Shown piece after piece: positions 52,801 through 60,357 of a DNA stretch of 64,000 bases. The stretch's first letter is position 1. The number at the start of each line of letters is the position of its first letter. The notes under the pieces are model-generated. The model did not search any database and was not told the DNA's origin. It saw only the letters and a list, made by a program, of their open reading frames with translations. The stretch is from contig NZ_QUGI01000003.1 of assembly GCF_003478995.1 (NCBI RefSeq), positions 372,001-436,000 on the forward strand, written 5' to 3'. Both the position numbers and the translations under genes were made by a program. The stretch is from Pseudoflavonifractor sp. AF19-9AC (GTDB lineage Bacteria > Bacillota > Clostridia > Oscillospirales > Oscillospiraceae).

Positions 52801-52954
52801 GCTTTTTAATCTCCTCTGTCATACTGCGGCTGCCGCAGCCGGGACATGGAATGTCCCCTGCCTCCGTGGCCCCCACGGGCAGGCAGAGCATGCCCACGCT
52901 CAATACCGCGGCCAGGGCCAGAGATACTCCTTTTTTGAACCGGTTTCGTTTCAT
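49859..52954 (-). CDS. secreted SLH-domain surface protein with Cys-rich repeats
   Basis: A 1031-residue exported protein. The signal peptide (1-30, ending VGATEA) is followed by about five imperfect 40-residue modules with two CxxC pairs each (for example ATCTQQGQYTRTCSLCG, ATCTQTGEKVRICTACG), which could bind zinc or act as rigid spacers. A central region (about 400-830) looks like a beta-propeller of unknown ligand; then come EQPENPEQP repeats and C-terminal SLH repeats (SYPDVRSSYWGYSYI, MTRAQACVVLSGLL) that bind cell-wall polymers. ATG 52954 follows AAGGAGG. The downstream gene encodes a sigma factor with an extracellular domain. Confidence 0.85.
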   Translation of the reverse strand: MKRNRFKKGVSLALAAVLSVGMLCLPVGATEAGDIPCPGCGSRSMTEEIKKPTCTQSGGCFWTCQDCGMRCLMAGTPYWNSLNQPALGHNYVDGICTRCGEEDPNGQQPGQVPDQGGTGNGNVDGGEGSGTQVCAHVWRYETTTATCTQQGQYTRTCSLCGNQEVLRTDPAKGHQYKVTETIPATTQQEGKEIYTCSLCGDRYTKKLDKLPPQETGSGDGEQTECTQHQWRYETVPATCTQTGEKVRICTACGEREVVQTLPKSSHSWYYDTVPATCIREGESNRTCKVCGTKEVIKTLPKTSHRWKSGALSATCTQEGQSFRTCTLCGEKEVLSTFPKLGHQYTDTITRPATAQREGLRTYTCSRCGDSYTEAIPKLAGTQESPIQKDPSAKATASDNLGDNAYTYYFANPMKSYLYQRSDGGFTRVEAVDGSVVVEAYDKNFQLLTSSTVSMELPLFGGFFAGESYNFLAFGQDNPTESDSKEVIRVVKYSKDWERLGQASLKGANTYEAFEAGSLRCAEYNGMLYVHTCHTMYASSRDGLHHQANLIFSVRQSDMSITDSQYRVSAVYEGYVSHSFNQFVLVDQQGRLVTVNHGDAIPRGAILLRYDLPAGEDKFVNFKVSSVETMKFAPSSTSYNYTGAWLGGLEASGSSYLLALSTVSQKTDVDLYKVHNVALAVTGQNIDHSYSTQTGLTELRTLTNYTEGGSESAGVPQMVKLSDNRFLVLWDIQKKDSYGNYRSSGTIGYAFVDGKGNLSGQVRTAQASLSDCQPILAGSQVVWYVTNQSLPTFYAMDVNSGALKSWGNSSGTEQPEQPENPEQPENPEQPVNPEQPGTVSYPDVRSSYWGYSYIMKASRRGLVAGCPDGTFQPDASVTAAQFCTMLTRGFYSNALESYVPETSFWWESFVETANQAGVLDNTTLLDAATADGSYGGQAEVPLTRYDMAQMMYNLVREKGFELPEETKLEAARAAIRDWNEIPEEYQQAVATCYAWNLLSGGDGGRFDGASRMTRAQACVVLSGLLDRVDQMP

Positions 52955-53366
52955 AATTCTTCCTCCTTGTTCCGGTTTTCTTTGTCCTCTGCTAATCAGT
53001 AACATGAGGCTGCAGTCCGGTTTTAAATGGTGGAAGAATTTTTTAAAAATTTTTCAGCGGTCTGTCGCTGCTTCTGCACGGGTCTTAGGCATTCAACCCG
53101 TTTCGGTCGCCTGTGCCCGGATCTGCTTCGCTCCCTGTCTCTGTGCTGCAAACGCATATGCCAAAACGATAAAGCCATTTATGGGCTGAGTAAACCCTCG
53201 AAAACAAAACAATCGCCGTGGACCTTGCATTGTCCGCGGCGCTTGTTTGCTTAACATAGTATGGATATCAGCAGGAGCTAGAGCCCCGCATGGCGGGGTA
53301 CTGCCTTTGTACCGTACAAGCGTCCCCACCTCTGGGAAAACCGTTTCGCACAGGGTTAAAAAAAGC
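52955..53366. other. long intergenic region with hairpins, no supported gene
   Basis: About 410 bp between the SLH gene and tRNA-Leu. It contains GCCGTGGAC/GTCCGCGGC (53215-53240) flanked by AAACAA/TTGTTT, which reads as a terminator on the minus strand (tail ATTGTTTTGTTTTC), the palindrome TTGTAC-G-GTACAA, and CCCCGC/GCGGGG near 53283. A minus-strand frame at 53093-53368 lacks a ribosome site. A small RNA ending at the 53215 hairpin is possible but unproven. Confidence 0.35.
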
Positions 53367-53404
53367 AAAACAAAAGGTCATCCTTTCGGATGACCTTTTG
53401 TTTT
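53367..53404 (-). terminator. tRNA-Leu terminator
   Basis: A 17-bp stem (AAAACAAAAGGTCATCC with its complement, 53367-53383 and 53388-53404) and TTTC loop; the minus-strand tail is GCTTTTTTTAA. Confidence 0.9.
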
Positions 53405-53490
53405 GGTGCGGCTGACGGGAGTCGAACCCGTACGCCCGTCCGGACACAAGCACCTCAAGCTTGCCAGTCTACCAATTCCAGCACAGCCGC
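53404..53490 (-). tRNA. tRNA-Leu(GAG)
   Basis: 87 nt including an encoded CCA end. Acceptor stem GCGGCTG/CAGCCGC, anticodon stem-loop CAAGC-TTGAGGT-GCTTG giving anticodon GAG, a long class II variable arm (GTCCGGACGG region) and GGTTCGACTCC T-loop. Confidence 0.95.
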
Positions 53491-53589
53491 AAACAGCGGT
53501 TTTTTCAAACCGCTAGACTATTATACTGTCCACAGGCAGTTTTGTCAACGGGATTTTTCCATCTTTCCCACATTTCTTCATGGGCAGGC

Positions 53590-53970
53590 TCAGTGCTGAG
53601 CCTGCTCTCCGGCTGCGATGGCCTCCCGCTCCTTCTTCAGCTCCTCATAGAGCTGCACCGTGTCCCACTCCCGATTGGACTCAGTAAGCACGGCCTTCAG
53701 AGGAATGGGGGGTAGCTTGGCCACCCGAATGACCTCCAGAACCTGGTTCAACAGTGCCTGTCCCAGGCCGCAGAAGACCAGCATAGCCTCAGGGATGGCC
53801 TCGGCGGGCTCGCCGTTCTCACCCTTGCCCTCTGCCAGCTCCCCCAGGGGCACATGGTACCGCTCCGGCTCCACCGGGCGCATGCGCAGACGCAGCATGG
53901 CAAAAATCTGCCGCAGCTTGGAGAACTCCGGACCGGAGCAATTATACATCAAAATGGTTCCTGATCTCAT
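53590..53970 (-). CDS. DUF3783 domain protein
   Basis: A 126-residue protein of the clostridial DUF3783 family, with ILMYNCSGPEFSKLRQIF at the start and LPPIPLKAVLTESNREW, the conserved core, then a charged helical tail (ELKKEREAIAAGE). Function unknown; soluble. GGAAGAGGA lies just before ATG 53970. It is downstream of metY on the same strand, separated by a hairpin without U-run, so it is probably in the metY operon. Confidence 0.85.
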   Translation of the reverse strand: MRSGTILMYNCSGPEFSKLRQIFAMLRLRMRPVEPERYHVPLGELAEGKGENGEPAEAIPEAMLVFCGLGQALLNQVLEVIRVAKLPPIPLKAVLTESNREWDTVQLYEELKKEREAIAAGEQAQH

Positions 53971-53985
53971 CTTCCTCTTCCTTTC

Positions 53986-54014
53986 CGTCGGGGCGGAGGT
54001 GCTCCGCCCCGACG
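53986..54014 (-). promoter_or_regulatory. hairpin between metY and the DUF3783 gene
   Basis: A 13-bp perfect stem CGTCGGGGCGGAG with its complement and a 3-nt loop. On the minus strand it is followed by the DUF3783 ribosome site, not by a T-run. Likely an intercistronic processing or attenuation structure. Confidence 0.6.
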
Positions 54015-54021
54015 TTGTTTG

Positions 54022-55305
54022 TTACACCTGTTCCAGGGCCTGCTCGATATCAGCAATCAGATCGGCAGCGTTCTCGATTCCGCAGGAGAAGCGCACCAGA
54101 TCGGGGGTAATGCCGGCGGCCACCAGCTCCTGGTCGTTCATCTGCCGATGGGTGGCAGAGGCGGGGTGCAGGCAGCAGGTACGGGCGTCGGCCACGTGGG
54201 TCTCGATGGCAGCCAGCTTCAGATGCTTCATGAAGGTCTCCGCCGCGGTCCGGCCGCCCTTGAAGCCGAAGGAAACCACGCCGCAGGTACCGTTGGGCAT
54301 ATACTTCTGGGCCAGCTCATAGTATTTGTCGCCCTCCAGGCCGGGATAGGTGACAAAGGAGATCTTGGGGTGGTTCTTCAGATACTTGGCCACCGCCAGA
54401 CCGTTCTCACAGTGCTTGGGCATACGCACGTGGAGGCTCTCTAGGCCCAGGTTCAGCAGGAAGGCGTTCTGGGGGGACTGGATGGAACCGAAGTCCCGCA
54501 TGAGCTGAGCGGTACACTTGGTGATAAACGCGCCGCCCTGGCCGAACTTCTCGGCATAGGTGATGCCGTGATAGCTCTCGTCGGGAGTGGTAAGGCCGGG
54601 GAACTTGTCGGCGTGGGCCATCCAGTCAAACTTGCCGCTGTCCACAATGCAGCCGCCCACACCGGCGCCGTGGCCATCCATATACTTGGTGGTGGAGTGG
54701 GTGACAATGTCGCAGCCCCACTCGAAGGGACGGCAGTTCACGGGGGTGGCAAAGGTGTTGTCAATGATCAGGGGCACGCCGTGGTCGTGGGCCGCCTTAG
54801 CAAAGCGCTCGATATCCAGCACGGTGAGGGCGGGGTTGGCAATGGTCTCGCCGAACACGGCCTTGGTGTTGGGCTTGAAGGCCGCCTCCAGTTCCTCATC
54901 GGAGCAGTCGGGTTCCACGAAGGTGAAGTCGATGCCCATCTTCCGCATGGTGACATGGAAGAGGTTGTAGGTGCCGCCGTAGATGGTGGAGGAAGCTACC
55001 ACATGGTCACCGCAGTTGGCGATGTTGAAGATGGCATAAAAATTAGCCGCCTGGCCGGAGGAGGTGAGCATGGCGGCAGTACCGCCCTCCATGTCACAGA
55101 TCTTGGCCGCCACCATGTCGTTGGTGGGGTTCTGCAGGCGGGTATAGAAATATCCGCTGGCTTCCAGATCAAACAGCTTGCCCATATCCTCGCTGGTGGC
55201 GTACTTGAAGGTGGTGGACTGGATGATGGGGATCTGCCGGGGCTCCCCGTTGCCGGGGGTGTAGCCGCCCTGGACGCACTTGGTATCAATGGAATAGTTG
55301 CTCAT
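54022..55305 (-). CDS. metY: O-acetylhomoserine sulfhydrylase (MetY) family PLP enzyme
   Basis: A 427-residue Cys/Met-metabolism PLP enzyme that makes homocysteine from O-acetylhomoserine and sulfide. The PLP lysine is K207 in THSTTKYMDGHG; other family blocks are YFYTRLQNPTND, TSSGQAANFYAIF and IIDNTFATPVNCRPFEWG. The length above 420 and the inserted segment after K207 are typical of MetY rather than MetB/MetC (about 380). A methionine gamma-lyase role cannot be excluded. AGAAGG precedes ATG 55305. Confidence 0.9.
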   Translation of the reverse strand: MSNYSIDTKCVQGGYTPGNGEPRQIPIIQSTTFKYATSEDMGKLFDLEASGYFYTRLQNPTNDMVAAKICDMEGGTAAMLTSSGQAANFYAIFNIANCGDHVVASSTIYGGTYNLFHVTMRKMGIDFTFVEPDCSDEELEAAFKPNTKAVFGETIANPALTVLDIERFAKAAHDHGVPLIIDNTFATPVNCRPFEWGCDIVTHSTTKYMDGHGAGVGGCIVDSGKFDWMAHADKFPGLTTPDESYHGITYAEKFGQGGAFITKCTAQLMRDFGSIQSPQNAFLLNLGLESLHVRMPKHCENGLAVAKYLKNHPKISFVTYPGLEGDKYYELAQKYMPNGTCGVVSFGFKGGRTAAETFMKHLKLAAIETHVADARTCCLHPASATHRQMNDQELVAAGITPDLVRFSCGIENAADLIADIEQALEQV

Positions 55306-55338
55306 GGATAAACCTTCTTTCTGTGTAGGTTGTAGTTA

Positions 55339-55367
55339 AGGGTACAAAATCAGAGGCCGTTTGTCAA
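55339..55367 (-). promoter_or_regulatory. candidate metY promoter
   Basis: On the minus strand TTGACA (55367-55362), 17 bp, TACCCT (55344-55339). The -35 overlaps the gerM stop codon, so metY could be read both from here and from upstream. Confidence 0.4.
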
Positions 55368-55870
55368 GTCCCCGTTGCCTGGGGCAGGACCAGCTCCGCC
55401 TCCTCCGGGCGCAGAAGCTGGTGGCTGCGGTAATTGACGGAATAGCCGGCGGACTGAATCTCCACTCCCTCCACCCCCGGCAGCTGGCTGAGGGTGAGGA
55501 CGATGCAGTAGTCGGCCAGGGTCAGGGAAATATCCGCCAAACCGCTGTACTGCTCGGACAAGGTAATGCAGAGGACCCCGTCCTCCTTCCATTCCCACGC
55601 AATCAGGGACACATTTCGGGGGAAGGGGGAAATCAGCGTGTCCCGGGTCGGACCCTGCAGCAGAGCCTCCATCAGGCTCTCCACACTGGGCTCCGCCTCC
55701 CCTTCATAGGGCTGGGTATCCAGCGCGGAGCCATAGACCTCCTGGCGGCTGTCCACGGGGAAATAGAGGAGATAGTCCCCCTCCTCCCACTTGCCGCCCG
55801 ACTCCCGGGCACAGCCCGCCCCGGCGGCCAGCAGAGCCAGCGCCAGCAGCAGCATCAGCCATCGCCTCAT
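55364..55870 (-). CDS. GerMN domain lipoprotein
   Basis: A 168-residue lipoprotein (signal peptide with lipobox AGAGC, C20) carrying one GerMN domain (about 35-150; GDYLLYFPVDS, LMEALLQGPTRD, GVLCITLSEQYSGL). GerMN domains occur in spore germination protein GerM and in two-component-associated lipoproteins. Its ATG overlaps the histidine kinase stop (4 bp), so it is produced together with the kinase and may modulate it from outside the membrane, as YycH/I or LpqB do in other systems. That link is inference. Confidence 0.9.
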   Translation of the reverse strand: MRRWLMLLLALALLAAGAGCARESGGKWEEGDYLLYFPVDSRQEVYGSALDTQPYEGEAEPSVESLMEALLQGPTRDTLISPFPRNVSLIAWEWKEDGVLCITLSEQYSGLADISLTLADYCIVLTLSQLPGVEGVEIQSAGYSVNYRSHQLLRPEEAELVLPQATGT

Positions 55871-57360
55871 GTTGCTTCCTCCTCTGTCTCGGGGACGTAC
55901 AGCGGGAACCCAACGGTGAACACGCTGCCCTCCGGATTTCTGGGCCGGGCCGTGACCCAGCCTCCGTGGCGGCGCACCGTGTCCCGGACAATGGACAGTC
56001 CCAGCCCGGTTCCCCCCGCAGCGCGGGAGCGGGCCTTATCCACCCGGTAGAAGCGGTTGAAGACCTTGGGCAGATCCTCCTCGGGAATGCCGATTCCCGT
56101 GTCCTCCACCTCCAGCAGCACCTGATCCCGCTCCGGATAGACCGAGAGGTACACATGTCCCCCGACAAAGTTATACTTTACCGCGTTCTCCAGCAGATTA
56201 AAACAAATCTGATAGAGTTCATCCTCGGTGCACAAAATCACGCAGCCCGGCTTCAAGCTGGATTCAATGGTCACGCCCGCCGCATCCGCCACCGGTCCCA
56301 GGCGACCAGCCGCCCGCTGTGCCACCTTGGACACATCCACCGGCACCGTCTTTTTGGCCGGCAGACTGTCCAGCCGGGTCAGGGCCAGCAGATGTTCTGT
56401 GATACGGGTCAGGCGCTCTGCCTCGTCCCCGATGTCGCTGACAAAATCCCGGACGGTCTCCTGGTCCATGTGGTCATTCTGCAAAATGGAATCGGTGAGC
56501 AGCCGGATGGAGGCCAGGGGGGTCTTCAGCTCGTGGCTGGCGTCGGAGACAAAGCGCCTTCGCACCTCCTCCGTGGTCTGGAGGCGGTCGGTGAGCTGGT
56601 TAAATTCCTCTGCCAGCTGGGCCATCTCATCCCGGCCCACGGGCTGCAGCCGGTGGCCGTACTCTCCCTCTCCCACAATGCGGATGGCCCGCAGCAGGGC
56701 TGCAATGCGGGCGGTGAGCATCTTGGAAAAGAAGGCGCTGAGCACCAGGGTGGTGGCGGCAATCACTAGAGAAATGTACCGCAGATTCTGCTGCAGACCC
56801 ACCAGCAGAGCGCCCTGGGCCTCGTCCTGCTCCAGAATGTAGATGGCTCCAATGGTCATCCCCCGGTACACAATGGGCCAGGCTACCGTGGACACAAAGG
56901 TATTGTTCACAAACTGGGAACAAAACACATCCTTGCCCCGCAGCGCCAGCACAATCTCCTGGTAGAGGGCGTAGCGGTACACCGGCTCCTGCTGCTCCGG
57001 CTCTTCCTGCTCCTCCTGGTCCTGCGTTCCGCTGTCCGTGAGACTGTCATAGAGGATGAAGCCGGCAGGATCGGTCACCAGAATCCGGGTCAGGCCGGAG
57101 TTGTCCAGCATGTTCATTACCCGCACCACCTGGTCTGAGGTGAGGGTCTCCAGCTCCATGAGGGCCGAAGCCATCACCGCCGCCTGGCTTTTCAGCGAGT
57201 CCCGCTTGGAACGGAACAGCAGGTCCTGGGAGGCAATGACCGGGTAGGTGTTCAGCAGCACCAGCACTACCGCGAAAATGACCAGGTAGCTCAGGGCATA
57301 CTTCACCTGCAGCGAGGAAAAAAAGGGGATTTTATGCTTTTTCCGCTGTCCCTCTTCCAA
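55867..57360 (-). CDS. membrane sensor histidine kinase
   Basis: A 497-residue class I kinase: helix 1 (20-42), an extracellular region of 150 residues with a very acidic Gln/Glu loop (116-127), helix 2 (194-212), HAMP (213-265), HisKA with phospho-accepting H276 in SHELKTPLAS, and HATPase_c with NLLENAVKYN, DTGIGIPEEDL and GGTGLGLSIV. The start is TTG 57360, 10 nt after AAAGGAGG; the longer frame overlaps the response regulator. The design resembles WalK/PhoR but lacks a PAS domain. It follows the response regulator by 32 bp and overlaps gerM. Confidence 0.93.
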   Translation of the reverse strand: MEEGQRKKHKIPFFSSLQVKYALSYLVIFAVVLVLLNTYPVIASQDLLFRSKRDSLKSQAAVMASALMELETLTSDQVVRVMNMLDNSGLTRILVTDPAGFILYDSLTDSGTQDQEEQEEPEQQEPVYRYALYQEIVLALRGKDVFCSQFVNNTFVSTVAWPIVYRGMTIGAIYILEQDEAQGALLVGLQQNLRYISLVIAATTLVLSAFFSKMLTARIAALLRAIRIVGEGEYGHRLQPVGRDEMAQLAEEFNQLTDRLQTTEEVRRRFVSDASHELKTPLASIRLLTDSILQNDHMDQETVRDFVSDIGDEAERLTRITEHLLALTRLDSLPAKKTVPVDVSKVAQRAAGRLGPVADAAGVTIESSLKPGCVILCTEDELYQICFNLLENAVKYNFVGGHVYLSVYPERDQVLLEVEDTGIGIPEEDLPKVFNRFYRVDKARSRAAGGTGLGLSIVRDTVRRHGGWVTARPRNPEGSVFTVGFPLYVPETEEEAT

Positions 57361-57392
57361 GGTTCCAGCGCCTCCTTTCCCGGCCTGCAAGC

Positions 57393-58094
57393 TCAGTTCT
57401 GGCCCCCGCTGCGGTTGGCCAGGTAGTAGCCCACGCCCCATTTGGTTCGGATATACTCAGGGTTGGCAGGGTCCATCTCCAGCTTCTCCCGCAGGCGGCG
57501 CACATGGACGTCCACCGTGCGGTAGTCCCCAATGTACTCATAGCCCCACACCACATTGAGCAGGTTCTCCCGGCTGAACACCCGCCCGGGATTGCGCATC
57601 AGAAGCTCCATCAGGTCAAATTCCTTGGCCGTCAGGTCCACACTCCTGCCCGACTTCCAGGCCGAGCGCTCTCCGGTGTCCAGCTTGATGTGGCCCGCCG
57701 TCAGCACATTCTCCGACTGCTTCTGCTCCGTCGCTCCGGAGCGGCGCAGCAGGGCTCGAATACGGGCCTTGACCTCCAGGATGTTGAAGGGCTTTGTAAT
57801 GTAATCATCCGCTCCGTACTCAAAGCCGATGATCTTGTCCGTGTCCTCGCTGCGGGCAGTGAGCATGATAATGGGCACGTTGGAAAACTCCCGAATCCGC
57901 ATACAGGCCTGCAGCCCGTCGATTTTGGGCATCATCAGGTCCAGGATAATGAGATCGAAGCTACCCTCCCGGGCCAGCTCCACCGCCTGCTCCCCGTCGT
58001 AGCCCACTTCCACCTGGTAGCCCTCGTGCTCCAGATTAAATTTGATGCCTTTGACCAGCACCTGCTCGTCATCCACTACTAAAATTTTTGCCAT
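57393..58094 (-). CDS. OmpR/PhoB-family response regulator
   Basis: A 233-residue regulator with a receiver domain (1-120; phosphorylatable D52 in LIILDLMMP, acidic pocket VVDDE, lysine in DYITKPF) and a winged-helix DNA-binding domain (about 130-228; VFSRENLLNVVWGYEY, TVDVHVRRLREKLE). It is most like the WalR/PhoP group. It lies 10 bp downstream of comEA and 32 bp upstream of the kinase gene, so comEA, the two-component genes and gerM probably form one operon. Confidence 0.95.
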   Translation of the reverse strand: MAKILVVDDEQVLVKGIKFNLEHEGYQVEVGYDGEQAVELAREGSFDLIILDLMMPKIDGLQACMRIREFSNVPIIMLTARSEDTDKIIGFEYGADDYITKPFNILEVKARIRALLRRSGATEQKQSENVLTAGHIKLDTGERSAWKSGRSVDLTAKEFDLMELLMRNPGRVFSRENLLNVVWGYEYIGDYRTVDVHVRRLREKLEMDPANPEYIRTKWGVGYYLANRSGGQN

Positions 58095-58104
58095 GTACTG
58101 CTCC

Positions 58105-58530
58105 TTATTCTTCCGGCACCTGTGTGCCCACGGTCACATAGTCCCGAAGGCCTGAGAGGATGCCCTCCCCAATTCCGTCTACGTTATCCAGCTCGTCCAC
58201 CGACCGGAAGGGGCCGTGCTCCTCCCGGTAGTCCGCAATGGCCTGGGCACGCTTCTCCCCAATACCGGGCAGGCGCTGCAAATCCTCCAGGCCGGCGGTA
58301 TTGATGTCAATGACCTCGCCCTCCAGAAGGCTGTCCGGGCGCTCCTCCGAAGACTCCGGCGGCAGAGCTGAGGAATCCTCCTTCTCCTGCTCCGGAGAAA
58401 TCGTCTGAGCCGTGGTCACCTGATAGGGCTGGGCCTCACTCTGCCGGGCCAGAAACCATCCGCCGGTGAACAGCACAAAGGCCGCCGTCAGCCCCAGCGC
58501 CACCTGCTCATACCGTGATATTCCAGCCAT
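58105..58530 (-). CDS. comEA: ComEA-like helix-hairpin-helix protein
   Basis: A 141-residue protein with an N-terminal membrane anchor (8-28), an acidic Ser/Glu linker and a C-terminal tandem HhH DNA-binding domain (VIDINTAGLEDLQRLPGIG ... VDELDNVDGIG). It matches ComEA, the surface DNA receptor for transformation, but lacks the SLBB domain usual in Bacillus ComEA. Whether it works in DNA uptake is open, since comEB/comEC are not adjacent. Confidence 0.88.
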   Translation of the reverse strand: MAGISRYEQVALGLTAAFVLFTGGWFLARQSEAQPYQVTTAQTISPEQEKEDSSALPPESSEERPDSLLEGEVIDINTAGLEDLQRLPGIGEKRAQAIADYREEHGPFRSVDELDNVDGIGEGILSGLRDYVTVGTQVPEE

Positions 58531-58648
58531 GGTTCTCCCCCTTCTGCTCTTGCGCAGCCGGTTTGCCTTTGTTATAATAAAAAGTAATCCTTCCGGCAGG
58601 TTATCTGCACATACGCAATTAGTATATCATACATGTGGAGAATTTCCT

Positions 58649-60019
58649 ATGAAAAAAAATCGTTTTTTTGCCTGGCTGCTTCTTGTCCCCCTTGTCCTGT
58701 CCCTGTTTGTTCCCATTCCCGCCGCCGCTTTGGATGAACCGGAGCTCTACTGCACCAATGCAGTTTTGCTGGATGCCAACTACGGCGAGGTTCTGTACGA
58801 CAAAGGGGCCTACGAAAAGGCCTATCCCGCCAGCACCACCAAAGTAATGACCGCCCTGCTGGTGCTGGACGCCATTGAGAGCGGCCAGCTCACGGCGGAC
58901 ACCATGGTCACCGCCGGTGAGACCCGGATGCAGGGCATTCCCTCCGGAGCCAGCTACGTGGTTGCCAACCTCAAGCTGGGCGAGGAGATGTCGGTAAAAG
59001 AGCTCCTCTACTGCTTGCTGGTCCCCTCCGCCGCGGACGCCGCCAATGTGTTGGCCGTGGCCGTGGACGGCACCATTGAGGCCTTTGTGGAGCACATGAA
59101 CCGCAAGGCCGGTGAGCTGGGCTGTCAGGGCACCCACTTCACCAATACCTCCGGCGTCCACAGCGAGGAGCACTACTCCACCGCCTATGACCTGGCTCTC
59201 ATTATGAATGCCGCCCTCCAGTATGACCTGTTCCGCACCATCATCGGCACCGCCGTTCACACCGTTCCCGCCACCAACATGTCCGAGGAGCGGATGTACT
59301 ACAACACCAACGGTCTGATCTCCAACTGGACCTACAGCGGCTACGTCTATGATAAGTGCATCGGCGGCAAGACGGGCAACACCGACGAGGCCGGCCGCTG
59401 TCTGGTGGCCGCCGCAGAGGACGGGGACACCCTGCTCATCTCTGTGGTGCTGGGCTCCGGTCCCGTGCAGGTGGAGGGCTACGCCGATTTGCGGCAGGGC
59501 CAGCTGATTTCCAGCTCCAACCTGCTGAAATGGGGCTTCAGCAACTTCCAGCGGGTGACCATCACCCGCGGCGATGAGCCGGTGGCTGAAGTTGCCGTCA
59601 CCCTGTCCCGCCAGGCCGACTCGGTGCTGGTCAAGCCCCAGGGCTCCATCACCCGCACCTTGCCCAAGGACCTGGACACCGAGCTCATTGAAAGCGAAAT
59701 CACCCTCTTCTCCGATACCGTGGAGGCCCCTGTGAAGGCTGGGGATGTACTGGGCATCATGAAGCTCTCCTATGAGGGCGAGACCTACGGTGAGCTGGAT
59801 CTGGTGGCGGTCACCTCGGTGGAACGCTCCGAGCTTCTGTACAAAAAGCAGCAGTTTATTGAGTTCTTCCAGTCCTCCACCGTCAAGCTGGTCCTGGTGG
59901 TTATCTTCCTGCTGGCCGCCTTTATTCTGCTGAAACTTCTGGTCTTCCGCAAGCGCCGCCGCTACCGTGCCGGTACAGGCGCCCACCGGCGGGGCAACTA
60001 CCGCGGCACCCGAAGATAA
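58649..60019 (+). CDS. dacF: D-alanyl-D-alanine carboxypeptidase (peptidase S11, DacF-like)
   Basis: A 456-residue penicillin-binding protein that trims peptidoglycan stem peptides. It has a signal peptide (1-27), the acylation motif S62-T-T-K65, the third motif K-T-G in GGKTGNTDEAG, a C-terminal beta domain and a terminal membrane anchor (about 405-430) with a basic tail. The second motif is SAA (S128-A-A in VPSAADAANVL) rather than the usual SxN. GTGGAG precedes ATG 58649; the frame to 58466 overlaps comEA antisense. Confidence 0.93.
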   Translation: MKKNRFFAWLLLVPLVLSLFVPIPAAALDEPELYCTNAVLLDANYGEVLYDKGAYEKAYPASTTKVMTALLVLDAIESGQLTADTMVTAGETRMQGIPSGASYVVANLKLGEEMSVKELLYCLLVPSAADAANVLAVAVDGTIEAFVEHMNRKAGELGCQGTHFTNTSGVHSEEHYSTAYDLALIMNAALQYDLFRTIIGTAVHTVPATNMSEERMYYNTNGLISNWTYSGYVYDKCIGGKTGNTDEAGRCLVAAAEDGDTLLISVVLGSGPVQVEGYADLRQGQLISSSNLLKWGFSNFQRVTITRGDEPVAEVAVTLSRQADSVLVKPQGSITRTLPKDLDTELIESEITLFSDTVEAPVKAGDVLGIMKLSYEGETYGELDLVAVTSVERSELLYKKQQFIEFFQSSTVKLVLVVIFLLAAFILLKLLVFRKRRRYRAGTGAHRRGNYRGTRR

Positions 60020-60048
60020 TGACATACATATCCCAAATCAAATAACAG

Positions 60049-60088
60049 GAGGGGCGGAGAACTGATGATTCTCCGCCCCTCATTTTTA
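60049..60088 (+). terminator. dacF terminator
   Basis: GAGGGGCGGAGA (60049-60060) pairs with TCTCCGCCCCTC (60070-60081), tail ATTTTTAC. Confidence 0.9.
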
Positions 60089-60110
60089 CAAAAGTTTCAT
60101 TATGCTATGA

Positions 60111-60143
60111 AAAAGTCCTGAAATCAATTGATTTCAGGACTTT

Positions 60144-60144
<1 letters not shown>
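60111..60144 (-). terminator. terminator of tRNA-Ala copy 1
   Basis: AAAAGTCCTGAAATC pairs with GATTTCAGGACTTTT around AATT; minus-strand tail CTTTTTCATAG. Confidence 0.88.
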
Positions 60145-60219
<75 letters not shown>

Positions 60220-60316
60220 AAGTATTCTGTTCTCCTTGCGGCAGCACCGCAAGACCGTAGATTATTATAGCATGTATTCTCTCTTTGTCAAGAAAAAATT
60301 TCTTTTTTGTAAAATT

Positions 60317-60355
60317 TTCTGCTGCGGCCGGACAAACCGCCCGGCCGCAGCAGAA
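60317..60355 (-). terminator. threonine aldolase terminator
   Basis: TTCTGCTGCGGCCG (60317-60330) pairs with CGGCCGCAGCAGAA (60342-60355); on the minus strand the tail is ATTTTACAAAAAAG. Confidence 0.82.
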
Positions 60356-60357
60356 GC

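Noticed and set aside
53093..53368. 91-codon minus-strand frame near tRNA-Leu
   Set aside because: No ribosome site, starts beside the tRNA terminator and includes a terminator-like hairpin; probably not translated.
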